Part shown: positions 1 through 9,986 of the stretch, in pieces
Layout: every line of letters begins with the position of its first letter
Position numbering within the stretch: position 1 is the stretch's first letter
Assembly: GCA_963693315.1 (NCBI GenBank)
Contig: OY856188.1
Coordinates: 268,641,114-268,705,113, forward strand
Length of the DNA stretch: 64,000 nucleotides
Direction of reading: 5' to 3'
Source of the DNA: Diogma glabrata
Lineage: Eukaryota; Arthropoda; Insecta; Diptera; Cylindrotomidae
Notes under the pieces: generated by a model
Database searches by the model: none
What the model was told of the DNA's origin: nothing
Seen by the model: only the letters and a program-made list of their open reading frames with translations
Program-made: the position numbers and the translations under genes

Positions 1-107
1 GAACTACCATACGTGTTACAAAAATACATGAAAACCTTTTACAACGTAGATCCCACAACAACATGCGCTCTAAGGCGTTGTTAAACGCAATTATTTTTTG
101 CTCAGGC
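1..107 (-). repeat. 3' end scrap of a LINE related to the one at 57.3-58.7 kb
   Basis: The block resembles, at nucleotide level, the 3' end of the minus-strand LINE fragment near 57360-57470. Shared landmarks in the same order are a stretch reading ACCTTTTA, then GTC/TCCCACAACAAC, then GCGTTCT/GCGCTCT, then a T-run. It is cut by the window edge and carries no usable reading frame. It abuts an LTR-like sequence at about 108. The family assignment is inferred from eye alignment only. Confidence 0.4.
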
Positions 108-275
108 ATCTAATCTCAAAGGATAAAAATAAATATTTCGATTAATCTGTCTTAATAAATAAATTTAAGCTCTGCTGAATAAATAACTGTTTACTATAAT
201 ATCTGATTGAAATAAAATACATTTATATTTTTGGTCAAAAGAAATAACACGTTTTTTTAATTCCGAAAATATTCA
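108..275 (+). repeat. Remnant of a BEL/Pao 5' LTR
   Basis: The sequence TCAGGCATCTAATCTCAAAG and the following stretch, up to TCTGCTGAATAAA, match in order the LTR-like block at 7796-7900, which follows a BEL integrase relic. The block ends immediately before TGGTCCTTCGAGC. The same junction word follows the LTR of the well-preserved BEL element at 34318. It is shorter than that LTR (about 400 bp), so probably internally deleted. Confidence 0.45.
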
Positions 276-1800
276 TGGTCCTTCGAGCCGGATTACAATT
301 TTTGCGAACATTAACAAACAAACTAGTTATAAAGCGACTAGGCGACGAAGTTTATCCAACAATATACTATCGACAAACTTATTCATACAACGTGGGATAG
401 TTGAGTATCTACGAGCAAAATCAAAATTGCAAATTGGATTGTATCACAATAGAATAGGAATATTGCTTTTAGACATCTATTTATTACCTTCACCAATAAA
501 AAGTGAGTTTATACTTTTGTGTTTCATTAAAAAAACACTCCAAAATATATATATAAAAGTGCATAAATCAACAATCAACTTTTAAAATAAAGGTTATTAA
601 ATTTAACCAAATTAAATATGTATGTCATGGTGTTTGGTGTTGTTGTAAATAAGTTGTGTTTTAATTGTATGCGAAGTGGACATACAACATTTGATTGTAG
701 ATACAACTATAAATCCAACCAATGTGGATGGAGACACCATTCAACCTTACACTAAGACACTGAGTTTTCTTTAAATAACGTTGGAATCAGCCTAATACAG
801 AATGAACCATTAGATTTACCATTTCATGCTTCACAATGTTATGTATTCCATATAACAAACATAAAATATTATTATGGACCACCCTATTTAAGTTATTTAA
901 TAATTGTATAAACGAGTTCTGATCAATATTATTTTATTTAACATGAAAAATGTAAATCTCGTTCACTTAAACATTATAATTCAAAAGCAATACTTCGGTG
1001 TCTCATAAATAAAAAATAAATAAGTTGTTAACAAACAATTCGGAAACTGTTTTATTTAAAAAGATTTAAATAGTTAAAATACAGTTTACACAAGACTCAT
1101 CTAACAGTGCAACTGCAAAAGAGGATATCATTAAGCTAAAGACATCAACGACCGAACATTTTCAAGTAATTCTTCCAACTGCAATTGTAAAAATAAAAGA
1201 CGGCTATGGTTGTCAAAGGCAATGTAGGGTGTCATTGAACTCAGGAGAACAAGCATCTTTTATTTCAGAATCTTGCATGCAAAGGCTCAAACTTAAAATA
1301 TAAAATGTAAGGATATCCGTAAGTGGCTTCGCTCAAGGTTCTTTGTATACAAAGGGAGCTATAACTATTACAGCCATTTCATGTTACTTTGAAAATGATA
1401 AAATCACAATAGATGCATTAATATGGATAAATTACCTAGTCAAATTTTTCAATAACAACAATATTTTAATAATATTAAAGATCTAAGATTTGCGGATCAT
1501 AATTTCAAAGCCCCTAAGGGGTAAGGTAGCTGCTATTAAACAGACCTCATTACCAAAACTAAACTATGTGGATCTCTACTTTTGGCAAAATTGGTAAATT
1601 CAATTAAGGTGGAGTTGAAGGTGGCCATATATACACTTGGACGGATACAACAATGCACGGTTTTACGAAATTAAACCTCTAAAATTTTAGACTTAGTCTA
1701 AACATTGGACAACATTGGAATCACATCAATTCTCAACAACACCCAGCAGATTATCCTTCAAGAGGAATCCTATAGGGTCATTTCAATGGTGGAACGGAAT
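276..1800 (+). pseudogene. Decayed BEL/Pao gag-pol: gag knuckle, protease and RNase H remnants
   Basis: Reading the plus strand through many stops and frameshifts gives recognisable BEL/Pao pieces in the correct order. At 657-701 there is a retroviral-type zinc knuckle, CFNCMRSGHTTFDC, followed by a second Cys/His cluster. At about 1170-1390 the aspartic protease region aligns with that of the element at 36.1 kb (FISESC, then QRL), but the catalytic Asp of the D-S-G motif reads Asn (LNSG). At about 1640-1780 the end of the RNase H domain is visible (HINSQQHPADYPSRG, matching the HVKSSDNPANLASRG of the intact copy). The reverse transcriptase core is missing between 1390 and 1640. It cannot encode a functional protein. 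Matching integrase and LTR remains occur at 7080-8040. Confidence 0.7.
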
Positions 1801-1949
1801 TTCTTAATTTGATAAAATGTAACCGGCCAGTAACGCAAATTAAATCAGTAAGTTCATGTTTAAAGCAAAAAGCGAAACAGATAAACTTTTTTGAGCATGA
1901 TATTAAAAATAAAAGCTACAAAAACACATCAATGCAAATTTGGAATGCG
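1801..1949. other. Short unassigned AT-rich stretch
   Basis: Follows the BEL RNase H relic. Only short chance reading frames occur here; no family is recognised. Confidence 0.5.
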
Positions 1950-2226
1950 ATATTCATACGATCGACTGAATCGAGAGAAGTGCAGAACCATCACGAAACC
2001 TCAGTGCCAGTTAAGACTTTTATTTAATGTGAAATATTATACACAAAATGAAAATTCTATAAAAGAAATGCAAGCTAATTTATTAGTTAGTATTTTATAT
2101 TGCAGACCCTAGTTTGAGATTAAGAACATGTTATTTGAACAGAATTTCATTAAAGTTATAATCTGTTAGTCCTGAGGTTTCGTGATGGTTCCGCACTTCT
2201 CTCGATTCGATCGATCGAATAAATAT
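1950..2226. repeat. Imperfect inverted repeat (55-bp arms, about 167-bp loop)
   Basis: The left arm at 1950-2004 contains GAGAGAAGTGCAGAACCATC. It pairs with the right arm at 2172-2226, containing GATGGTTCCGCACTTCTCTC, with only a few mismatches. The loop is AT-rich and non-coding apart from short chance frames. This may be a small foldback/MITE-type element or a rearranged duplicate; no target-site duplication was identified. Confidence 0.75.
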
Positions 2227-3047
2227 TGGAATGCGACGAATATAATGCATACGAATATAAATATAACATACGAATATAAATAAATAAATAAATATTATTT
2301 TGTACTTTTATTTTTACTAGAAACTTTTGTTTTAATACCTAGTTAGTTGAAGTTGTTTCTAATTCTAATCTCTAATCCTAGTGACAAAGTAAGTATTTCA
2401 AACATGTAGAACACCTAATTATTTGGAAATGTTTTGTTTTACACTCGTTTCTACTTGACACAGGATATCACTTCTTTTTGTACTGAACAGATAGTTTTGA
2501 CTATTAAACTTTAAACTGTACCTTTTTCACGAACTTAAATTTACATTTTTGATGTTTTTTGTACCTGATATCACGAGTTTTTGTAGTAAATAATAAATTT
2601 TATGAGCTTGGATTATAATGAAATAAATAACAAAAGTATACCAACTTTAACGATTGATTGAATTATTTCCAATTTTTCTGCGCTCGTAAAAACAACATAC
2701 CCAATGATCCGCAAGATATATAGCTTGGGCCAAAGATTTATCTAGTGGTGTGGGTTGGTTGGGTGAACCTTGCATATTGGCACCAAATATTTTGAGGAGT
2801 ATACTAGAATTGCTTAAGCATATGATGTAAAACCAAAATAAAAGTCTCATCATGTTTGCTATTTGGTCCAGAATCTACAATAATTTGTTTATCGCCTTCA
2901 GATAAACTTTCGATATTACACATGGCTTAGAACTATAAAAAAAATGTAAGTAACAGATTTAGTTCAAGTATCATTGCTTTAATATTAATTTCAAATTTCT
3001 TTAATATTAAGATTAATTTCAATAATAGTATATTGTATGCTTTTATA
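2227..3047. other. AT-rich intergenic stretch, no gene seen
   Basis: It starts with a degenerate run of ACGAATATAA/AATAAATA repeats (about 2236-2296). A minus-strand open frame of 68 codons at 2647-2853 matches nothing I recognise and is probably chance or a decayed transposon piece. Confidence 0.5.
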
Positions 3048-3246
3048 TTAATTTTATTATAAATATATTGGGAATAGAGCCTATTTAAAAACAAATTAAT
3101 TATTTTAAATTAAAATGTATTTTGTAAAAATTTTTTTTGAAAATGGCAAAGGATGTTTGCCGAAACGTAAAATATACATTTTAATTTAAAATAATTAATT
3201 TGTTTTTAAATAGGCTCTATTCCCAATATATTTATAATAAAATTAA
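3048..3246. repeat. Perfect or near-perfect palindromic element (73-bp arms, 53-bp loop)
   Basis: Arm 3048-3120 is the reverse complement of 3174-3246; both contain GGGAATAGAGCCTATTTAAA or its complement. The 53-bp loop contains GGATGTTTGCCGAAACG. The words ATTAATTTCAAT lie just outside or overlapping the two ends (about 3012-3023 and 3242-3253), which could be a duplicated target. The arm identity implies recent formation or gene conversion. It sits directly upstream of a TA-flanked pogo-like element. Confidence 0.85.
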
Positions 3247-3279
3247 TTTCAATGTGATTTTTCAGTTATTTGTATAATA

Positions 3280-4629
3280 AGGTAGAACGTAATTACGTCA
3301 CCATCGGTTTCTTTTTTCCTGAATAGCGCCATCTAGTTTTTATACTTGTAATTTAAAGTTACTTATGTCAGCTAGACATTTTAAAAGTTTGGCGGTGAAA
3401 CGTCGCTCCTATGTTAAGATATTTAAAAGAAGATAAAACTGTTCAAGGTGAGTTTTTTATTGAAATATGATCGGTTTTGTTTAAATATTGATGTGTTTGA
3501 CTTATTGAAACGAAATTTTGGCAAAATTTGTTGTTATCGCTTATATTTAAATCGATTGTAAGTTCATTTTGGTTATGTCATGTGTTTTTGTTGGATAGAG
3601 GTTACCAAAACAATTGGCAAATTCTTAATATCGTCCCCTAACGTGAGCGTAATATCGCCCCGGGACGATATTTAGATCACTTTGTCATTTGTTGTGCACT
3701 GTTTTTAATATTTATATATTTAATTTTTAGATGCCAAAGAGAAAGTTGTGGGATCCGGAAGCAATGAAAAAAGCCGTTGAAGCTGTCCGAAATAAAGATA
3801 TGGGTTATAAAAAGGCAGTTAAGTTATTTAATGTTCCAAGAGCTACTTTGAAAGATTACGTAAAAAATTCTGATAAATCTATAGAAGATATAGTTTCTGG
3901 AAAAATGGGACGAAAACCAGTTTTGCCAATTGAATTAGAAGAGGAATTGGTACACTATTGCTTGCAAATACAAAAGAACCATACTATGGTGTCACGCTTC
4001 TGATTTAAAACGAGTGGCTTTCCAATTGGCCATCAGAAATAATATTCGACACCCATATTCACAAACTAAAAAAAACAGGCAAAAAATGGATGAAGTTATT
4101 TATGGATCGCCATCCTAGCTTGTCATTTCGCCAACCAGAATCGTTATCTCGAGCTCGCGTACACGGTTTTACTACAGAAAACGTTAAAGCTTTTTTTGAC
4201 ATTTTGAAACCTTTTTGACATTTTTTGACAGCTTTTTTAGACATTTTTGTCATTTTGAATTACTTAAACTTTACTGAATTACTTTAATTTATCTGTGCAA
4301 TTTGTATGGAGAATTAGAAATACTTAAACAATTATGATTACTAATAATTATTGTTAAAAATACAATTTAAGTTTTGTACTGATTATTGTGATCTCAATTT
4401 CGTCCCCGGGACGTAATTAAGTGCCCAAAAATTTATTTTCAGAATTTCTACTTTTTTGTTAATGCTATTTTTGAAGAAATAGTAACAAAGTTATTGAATT
4501 TTTGATTATTTAAATAAATAAAGATATATTGTAGCTAAACTTTGACCTTTTATTTATTACTTCACTCCTGATATTTTTTTCACAATTATAATTTTTACAA
4601 AAAGGGGACGTTATTTGGCGACTGTACCT
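3280..4629 (+). mobile_element. pogo/Tigger-like DNA transposon, internally deleted
   Basis: The element is bounded by TA dinucleotides at 3278-3279 and 4630-4631, as expected for Tc1/mariner/pogo insertion. The outer ends are imperfect inverted repeats: AGGTAGAACGTAATTACGTC at the left, and AGGTACAGTCGCCAAATAAC reading inward from the right. Related words (CGTCCCC, GGGACG) recur internally near 3632, 3657 and 4398, so they may be subterminal transposase-binding sites. At 1.35 kb it is shorter than a full pogo/Tigger element, and the only coding content is a transposase N-terminus. The catalytic DDE domain is absent. Confidence 0.65.
3731..4218 (+). pseudogene. N-terminal DNA-binding part of a pogo/Tigger-type transposase
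   Basis: The ATG at 3731 opens a 90-codon frame with a psq-type helix-turn-helix (residues about 5-50, including MKKAVEAVRNKDMGYKKAVK and VPRATLKDYV) as in Tigger/pogo transposases and CENP-B relatives. After a stop at about 4001 the homology continues through at least one frame change. It includes DLKRVAFQLAIRNN, then RHPSLSFRQPESLSRARVHG and TENVKAFFDIL at about 4108-4207, the second (CENP-B-type) DNA-binding domain. Then it stops at TTTTTGA repeats and no DDE catalytic region follows. The protein would bind DNA at most. A host gene captured from a transposon is possible but unlikely, given the frameshifts and the TA/TIR flanks. Confidence 0.7.
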
Positions 4630-4631
4630 TA

Positions 4632-4859
4632 CTGAATTTATATTGTCTCACTTTTGTTTTATTTAACTAGAAACTAATTTTAATACAACTATTTTTGAAT
4701 TAAAAATAATTTTCAGTGTATGTAATTTCATATTTCAAAATAAGATTCAACAAACTTTTAACCACTTGTTACGGTGAAAACTTTTGTTTATTTGTATCTG
4801 TAAATCGACTAAAACTATGCAATTTGAGGTCCTACTTGAAAAAATTTTGACAGCTATAA
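4632..4859. other. AT-rich spacer
   Basis: No gene or repeat family is recognised between the pogo-like element and the tandem repeat block. Confidence 0.5.
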
Positions 4860-5800
4860 AAGTTGATCAGTAGAAAAAGTATTTGCATACCCGGGAACAT
4901 TATTAGAGACAAAAGTGTTAAATAGCACACGCGGTGTTGTTGTAGGGGTCTAGTGATCGGCACTTTACGGTGCAGTTTTTAATTTAATTTAAGTTACATC
5001 GATAAAAACATATGTTTAAGAAAAAAGCTATTAAATAATGTTTTTATGACAACTTCCTTTCTAATGTTTCTTAGTCAAAACCAGAATCATCATAGTAAAA
5101 TTTCATTAAATGATATTTTTGAAGAATATAAAACGAACACACCAATCATAATTTCTATAATTTAAAATTTCTAGAAAAAGTGATTGCATACTCTGAATTA
5201 TTGTTTGGGACAAAGGCTCTAAATAAAACACTTCAATATTTTGTTGTAGGGTCTAGCCATTGGCACATTACGGTATAGATTTTTAAACGAATTTAATTTA
5301 AATTGAATCCCGAAAATTTTTGGAAATATTCAGTCATTCGCAGTAAAACAAATTATAATAATGTTTTTATGACAACCTGCACACCTAAACCTTAACACAT
5401 TTCTTTTTTAAAAAAATTGTCTTGTTAAAACCTTTTACGCAGAATCAGAGTAAAATTTTAGAAAAAATATTGCAATCCAGGAAAAAAAATTATTTGGAAC
5501 AAATTCACTAGATAATATACCCCGCTCTTATTTAAAACCCATACTTCACATACGCATACGCATATCACGTCCATACGCATTGAAAGAACAAATTATAATA
5601 TGTAATGTTTTTATGTCACACTACAAACCAAATACATTCCTTTTAAAGTTGGTTTTAACTCCTAGCTAATTTGCTTTAGCTTTATTATGCAAAATCAGAG
5701 TAAAATTAAATGATAATAAAGTTTTTACTTTTTATGACAGTTTCCTTTCTAATTTTTTTCTTAACAACAGAATCAGAGTAAAATTGACATTTGTTTATTT
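4860..5800. repeat. Diverged tandem repeat, period about 300 bp, about three copies
   Basis: The copies begin near 4866 (AGAAAAAGTATTTGCATAC), 5172 (AGAAAAAGTGATTGCATAC) and 5460 (AGAAAAAATATTGCAATCC). Each is followed by the same order of words, including TGTTGTAGGG(G)TCTAG, GGCAC(A/T)TTACGGT and TTTTTATGACAAC. The word CAGAATCA(G/T)AGTAAAATT or close variants recurs near 5090, 5442, 5692 and 5768. There is no open frame. This could be a short decayed satellite or the subterminal repeats of a dead transposon. Confidence 0.65.
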
Positions 5801-6362
5801 TTTTTTTGATTGTAAAAAGCGTTCAATAGATGGAGCCAAAGACAGTATGAAACTTATTCGTATTAAAAATTATTAACATTAAATAAATTCAATTGTGTCG
5901 ACTGTCGGCACTTGGTGAAACATTTTAATATAAATTAAAAACTAATAACACTTGTTTTTATTTTTATTTTGCAAATATGTTTTTTATTTTTATTTTCTAA
6001 AAATTTTTGCTCAATGCATTTCGGCTTACGCCATTATCAAGAGCGATTCAAAAAGTTTATGAAGAAAAATTTTGATTTGAATCAAAAATAAAATGAAAAA
6101 TGAATAACTATTGACAATGCAAACATTTGAAAAGGACATAAAGGATTTTAAAAGAATATTGCGACATAGGCTGACATCACCACAGCTCTGGAAATATAGT
6201 GTTCAGGATATATAATGAGCTAAAATCCATCAAATATTTTAATTAAAAGCTAACCAATGTTATGGATTTCACGGACTTCTAATTATATAAATATTAAAGA
6301 AAGCAGTAGTATCCCAACAAACATAAATTCTGTTGTACGAGAAAAAGTAAAAAAAAATTTTA
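5801..6362. other. AT-rich stretch, no gene seen
   Basis: Only short frames and A/T runs are present. A segment near 6012-6040 (ATGCATTTCGGCTTACGCC) is locally GC-richer, but no family is recognised. Confidence 0.4.
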
Positions 6363-7030
6363 TCGAAAGTGACAAACTGGAAATTAGGACACAGAACTGT
6401 TGTGACCCGTACTAAATGTTAATGTACCAAGTTTCATCCAATTCGATAATCAGATACAGATTTTATTGAGCTTTCAAAAAAACAGGTGCTCGGGGAACCC
6501 CCACCACTTTATTCGCTGTCGCTCCAAAATCAATCAATTCCTTGCTATACATGTTTGCATCTTTTTCCAAAGTGTCATCAAAATTCATTTACTAACGAAT
6601 CTCCCAACATGGTGGAGAAAACCACCTGTTTTATGGTGGACCCCCCAACCCTTTAACCAATGAATTCCAAAAGCTGATAAAATCTTTCTCATGTTACTTT
6701 AAAGCTTTACCAACGTTTCATGAAAATCGATCGGTAATTGTAGGCTAGAGTAAGGATGAACGTCTGGAAATAAAAATTTTAACCGGAAGTGTCAAACCAA
6801 AAGTTGATATGCAGAAATATTTGAAACAGTACTTAAACCTTATATACCAAGTTTTCAAAAGATCATAAGCCTGAATTAGAAGATATTGAAGATTTAAACT
6901 TAGAGGTGATCGGGAGACTCCCCACCATTTTGTCCAAATTTTAAAATGAATCCTGATCTTCTATTGTCAAGTAAACTTGGATCATTTGCCAAAGTTTCAT
7001 CAACATCCTATGCAGGAAGGTCACTTTATA
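6363..7030. repeat. Two diverged copies of a roughly 420-bp non-coding repeat unit
   Basis: Paired words recur at about 420-bp spacing: GGTGCTCGGGGAACCCCCAC near 6485 and GGTGATCGGGAGACTCCCCA near 6905. ACCAAGTTTCATC-like words occur near 6428, 6711, 6848 and 6978. The unit is non-coding and less AT-rich than its flanks. The recurring ACCAAGTTTCAT word resembles subterminal repeats of DNA transposons, but I cannot name a family. Confidence 0.55.
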
Positions 7031-7079
7031 CGAAACTGAGCATCCTGCCATACTACATAAAACTTATCTTGTCACAAAA

Positions 7080-7765
7080 TTAATAATTAACTTTATTCAT
7101 CAAAAATATTCATCACTTACGTCTCATCTGTTGCGACAACGCTATTGGATAGTCAATAGTCGCAGTATCATTCGTCAAAGAGCTAGGGTATCAAAACAAT
7201 TAATGGTGAATCTATCAGCATTCAGAGTTACACCTGCGCAACCTTTCAGTCGTACGGGGGTTGGCTAAGCAGGACCACCTCTACTGGCATCAAAGAAGGG
7301 CTGAGAATCCAAACTTCCAAATGCGCATTTATTAATTTTTGTTTGTCTTGTGGAAAAAGGCCAAACATTTGGAGTTCACACAGGATCTTACAACTGAATC
7401 ATTCATTGCTGCATTAAGAAAATTTGCTTTTTTTTAAGAAGAAAAGTACGAAGTGATATTTACTCAGCCAATGGGTTAAACTTTGTTGGAAAACGAATAC
7501 AAAATAAGGTATGCAAATACCTTTTAAAACATAATAAAAGTTCGGTTGTAGCAAATTATTTAGCTCAGAATGGAACTAATTGGAATTTTATATCTGTCTT
7601 CGGCGCCAAACTTCGGCGGATTATGAAAATCGGCTGTTAAATCGCTAAAAACACATCTTGCTTGGGTCAAAGGATCACAGAATATAAAAATTTGACTTTT
7701 GAAGAGATGTGCACACTTTTAACTCAAATAGAAGCAACCGCTTCCAATAATATGTAAACTAGCTA
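7080..7765 (+). pseudogene. Decayed BEL/Pao integrase C-terminal half
   Basis: Read through stops and frame changes, this block aligns in order with the integrase of the intact BEL element at 38.9-39.6 kb. The pieces are LRQRYWIVN (7125-7155), the segment around PAQPFSRTGVG (about 7228-7265), TTESFIAALRKF, NGLNFVG (about 7471-7491) and AQNGTNWNF, then FEEMCTLLTQIEA (about 7698-7735), where the intact copy reads YEEMSTLLAQIEA. The catalytic core is interrupted by stops. Together with the gag-protease-RNase H relic at 276-1800 and similar LTR sequence on both sides, it is most simply the 3' half of one dispersed element. Confidence 0.7.
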
Positions 7766-7795
7766 GACTACCATTAAATTAATTAACGAATAATT

Positions 7796-8040
7796 TCGTC
7801 ATTGGATGGAGGTATGTTCAGGCTACCAACCTCAAAGGAAAAAGAAATATTTTCATCAATCAGTCTTATTAAATAAATTCAAATTCTGCTGAATAAAAAC
7901 TGAATAAAAAGCAAATATATCACAATCGGATAAAAATCAAAATAGAGTCAAAACAAAACGTTTGTTGATGCAAAACTTGTACCAACAAAACAAAAATAAG
8001 GTTTCCACTAATCCAGTTAGTAGCATATTCCTTGTTTATG
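7796..8040 (+). repeat. Remnant of a BEL/Pao 3' LTR
   Basis: A purine-rich word (ATTGGATGGAGG) precedes TATGTTCAGGCTACCAACCT. The following 100 bp resembles 108-190 near the window start, including the shared TCTGCTGAATAAA. The LTR of the intact BEL copy at 33.9 kb also begins near TATGTTCAG. Its 3' limit is uncertain. Confidence 0.45.
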
Positions 8041-8656
8041 TGACGCTCAGGTAATATCTCACTGTTTTATTTTCAGTTGGATATTTCATATTACCACGTA
8101 TGCAAACATCGGGAACTAGAGTACACGGGGTTGTCACACTCCTAGATCAAAAATAAAAAATTTAAAAATTCACAAAAACTGATACCTCTATCCAGACTAT
8201 TTTTTCTCCCATTTAATTATATGACCCCTTTGTTAAAACAAAAATGACTTTGTGAGTTTCAATGTGAGTTCATAAGTTATGTTTCTCTATCACCATTCGA
8301 ATCATAAAACTAAGTCTGACATAAATCTTTGAAATCATTCGTTCACCGACACTCGTACGATGAACAATTATTCAATTTATTGAGAATAATCGATTATTTA
8401 AAAAAAAAAGAAAGGATTTATTACAATAAATAATTATTTATATTTTTTGTTTTAAAGTATAATAAAACAATCCAGTTATAGTGTAATTGTAATAAAAGTG
8501 AAAATTACCGTGAACAAGCAGCATGTTTCTGCCAACCACATTAAAGTAGACAATAAAACTACTTTTAAACGTCATTCTGGAATAATCAAATTTAATAACA
8601 GTGAAGATCTCCGCAAGCTTATCAAGGCCAGAGACAACAACAATACTATTCTTAAC

Positions 8657-9828
8657 ATGGGAAGAAATAAAAACCGCCGTCTAGATGATACAATGGATAC
8701 TACTACAAGCAACAGTTTCAATGGACTAAGCATAGATGTTGTACCTTCAACAGAAAATACAACCTCAACAACACATAAACCGCAAAGTAAATTACATGTA
8801 CCTCCTATCATAGTTTCGGGCATATCAATCAGTGATTGTAAGTCTACACTACAAGATCTCAAAATCAATAATTATGGACTAAAAATACAAGGTAACGATT
8901 TAAAAATTTTATTAAGTGATATTGACTCCTATAATACATTAAAAACAAAACTCGAAGAAAGCAAAAACGAATTTTTCACGCATCAATCAAAACACAATAG
9001 ACCACTAAAAGTTATCGTATCCGGTCTACCAAATGATACTCTACCTGATGATATCAAAACCGGACTTAGACATCATGGTATTAATAAGGACGATATTTAT
9101 GAAATTTGCAAAATTACTCGTGAAGCGAGATGTCTTTTCCTACTAAAATTTAATAATAAAAACATCAATCTCAAATCATTACAAAATATAAAAGATATCA
9201 ATCATATAGTTGTTAGATTTTCAAACTACATTAATTCACGCAACAAACCTACGCAGTGCAGAAGATGCCAGATGTTTGGACATGGCACTTCACATTGCTA
9301 TAAAGTCCCAAAATGTGTTAACTGTGGACTCAATCACTTTTCGTTGAGTGCAACAACAGTCAAGCCGAAAAAAAATGTGCAAATTGCAACGGCGACCATC
9401 CGGCAAATTTCGATGAATGCCCTAAGCTCACAGAATTTAAATTAATTAAAGAAAATATTAATATAAATCGTCAAATAAAGAATATATCATCAGTAAAAAA
9501 TTTCAATATGGATATCCATAACCTTTCCCAATTTCCGTATATCTCAAACAACTACGCACGAAAAAATCTAAATGTTAAAACCAATACTGTTGATAATAAT
9601 TCATTACATCAAAATACAATTACTAATACAAATCAGCATTACTCAAATGTATTAAAAAAAACTGTAAGTAATTATGAAAACAATGATGAACTTTTTTCTT
9701 TAGACGAAATTACATCATTAGTTACCGATATAATTAAACAATTATCTAATTGTAAAACGAAACAAGATCAGCTGGTGGTGATAACAAATTTAACAATTAA
9801 ATACCTGTACAACAACAATTCCAAATAA
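8657..9828 (+). pseudogene. Jockey-type ORF1 (Gag-like RNA-binding protein), one frameshift
   Basis: The open frame extends upstream to about 8498 but has no ATG there. The first in-frame ATG is at 8657 (MGRNKNRRLDD), which I take as the start. ORF1 proteins of this clade bind element RNA and form the ribonucleoprotein. Visible parts are a low-complexity N-terminus, a central region with PLKVIVSGLP (RRM-like position) and C-terminal CCHC knuckles: CRRCQMFGHGTSHC (about 9259-9300), then CVNCGLNH. Near 9340 the frame shifts; in the next frame a third knuckle (CANCNGDHPANFDEC) appears and the frame runs on to TAA at 9826-9828. The stop overlaps the ORF2 start as TAATG. Confidence 0.8.
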
Positions 9829-9975
9829 TGGCTTTAAACGTCATTATCTGGAACGCACAAAGCATTAGAAATAAATGTGATGAAACATTTGATTATATTA
9901 AACAAAATAATGTAGATGTCCTGCTAATAAGTGAAACTCATCTAAGTCCTAACGACACACTATTTAATCCTGATT

Positions 9976-9986
9976 ACAAAATTCAT
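9976..9986 (+). repeat. Target-site duplication, left copy
   Basis: ACAAAATTCAT here is repeated exactly at 13084-13094. It brackets the RTE-like LINE copy 1 and lies in the Jockey ORF2 endonuclease. Confidence 0.9.

Noticed and set aside
2647..2853. Minus-strand frame of 68 codons
   Set aside because: No recognisable motif; adjacent frames are full of stops. It may be a decayed transposon, but I cannot support a call.
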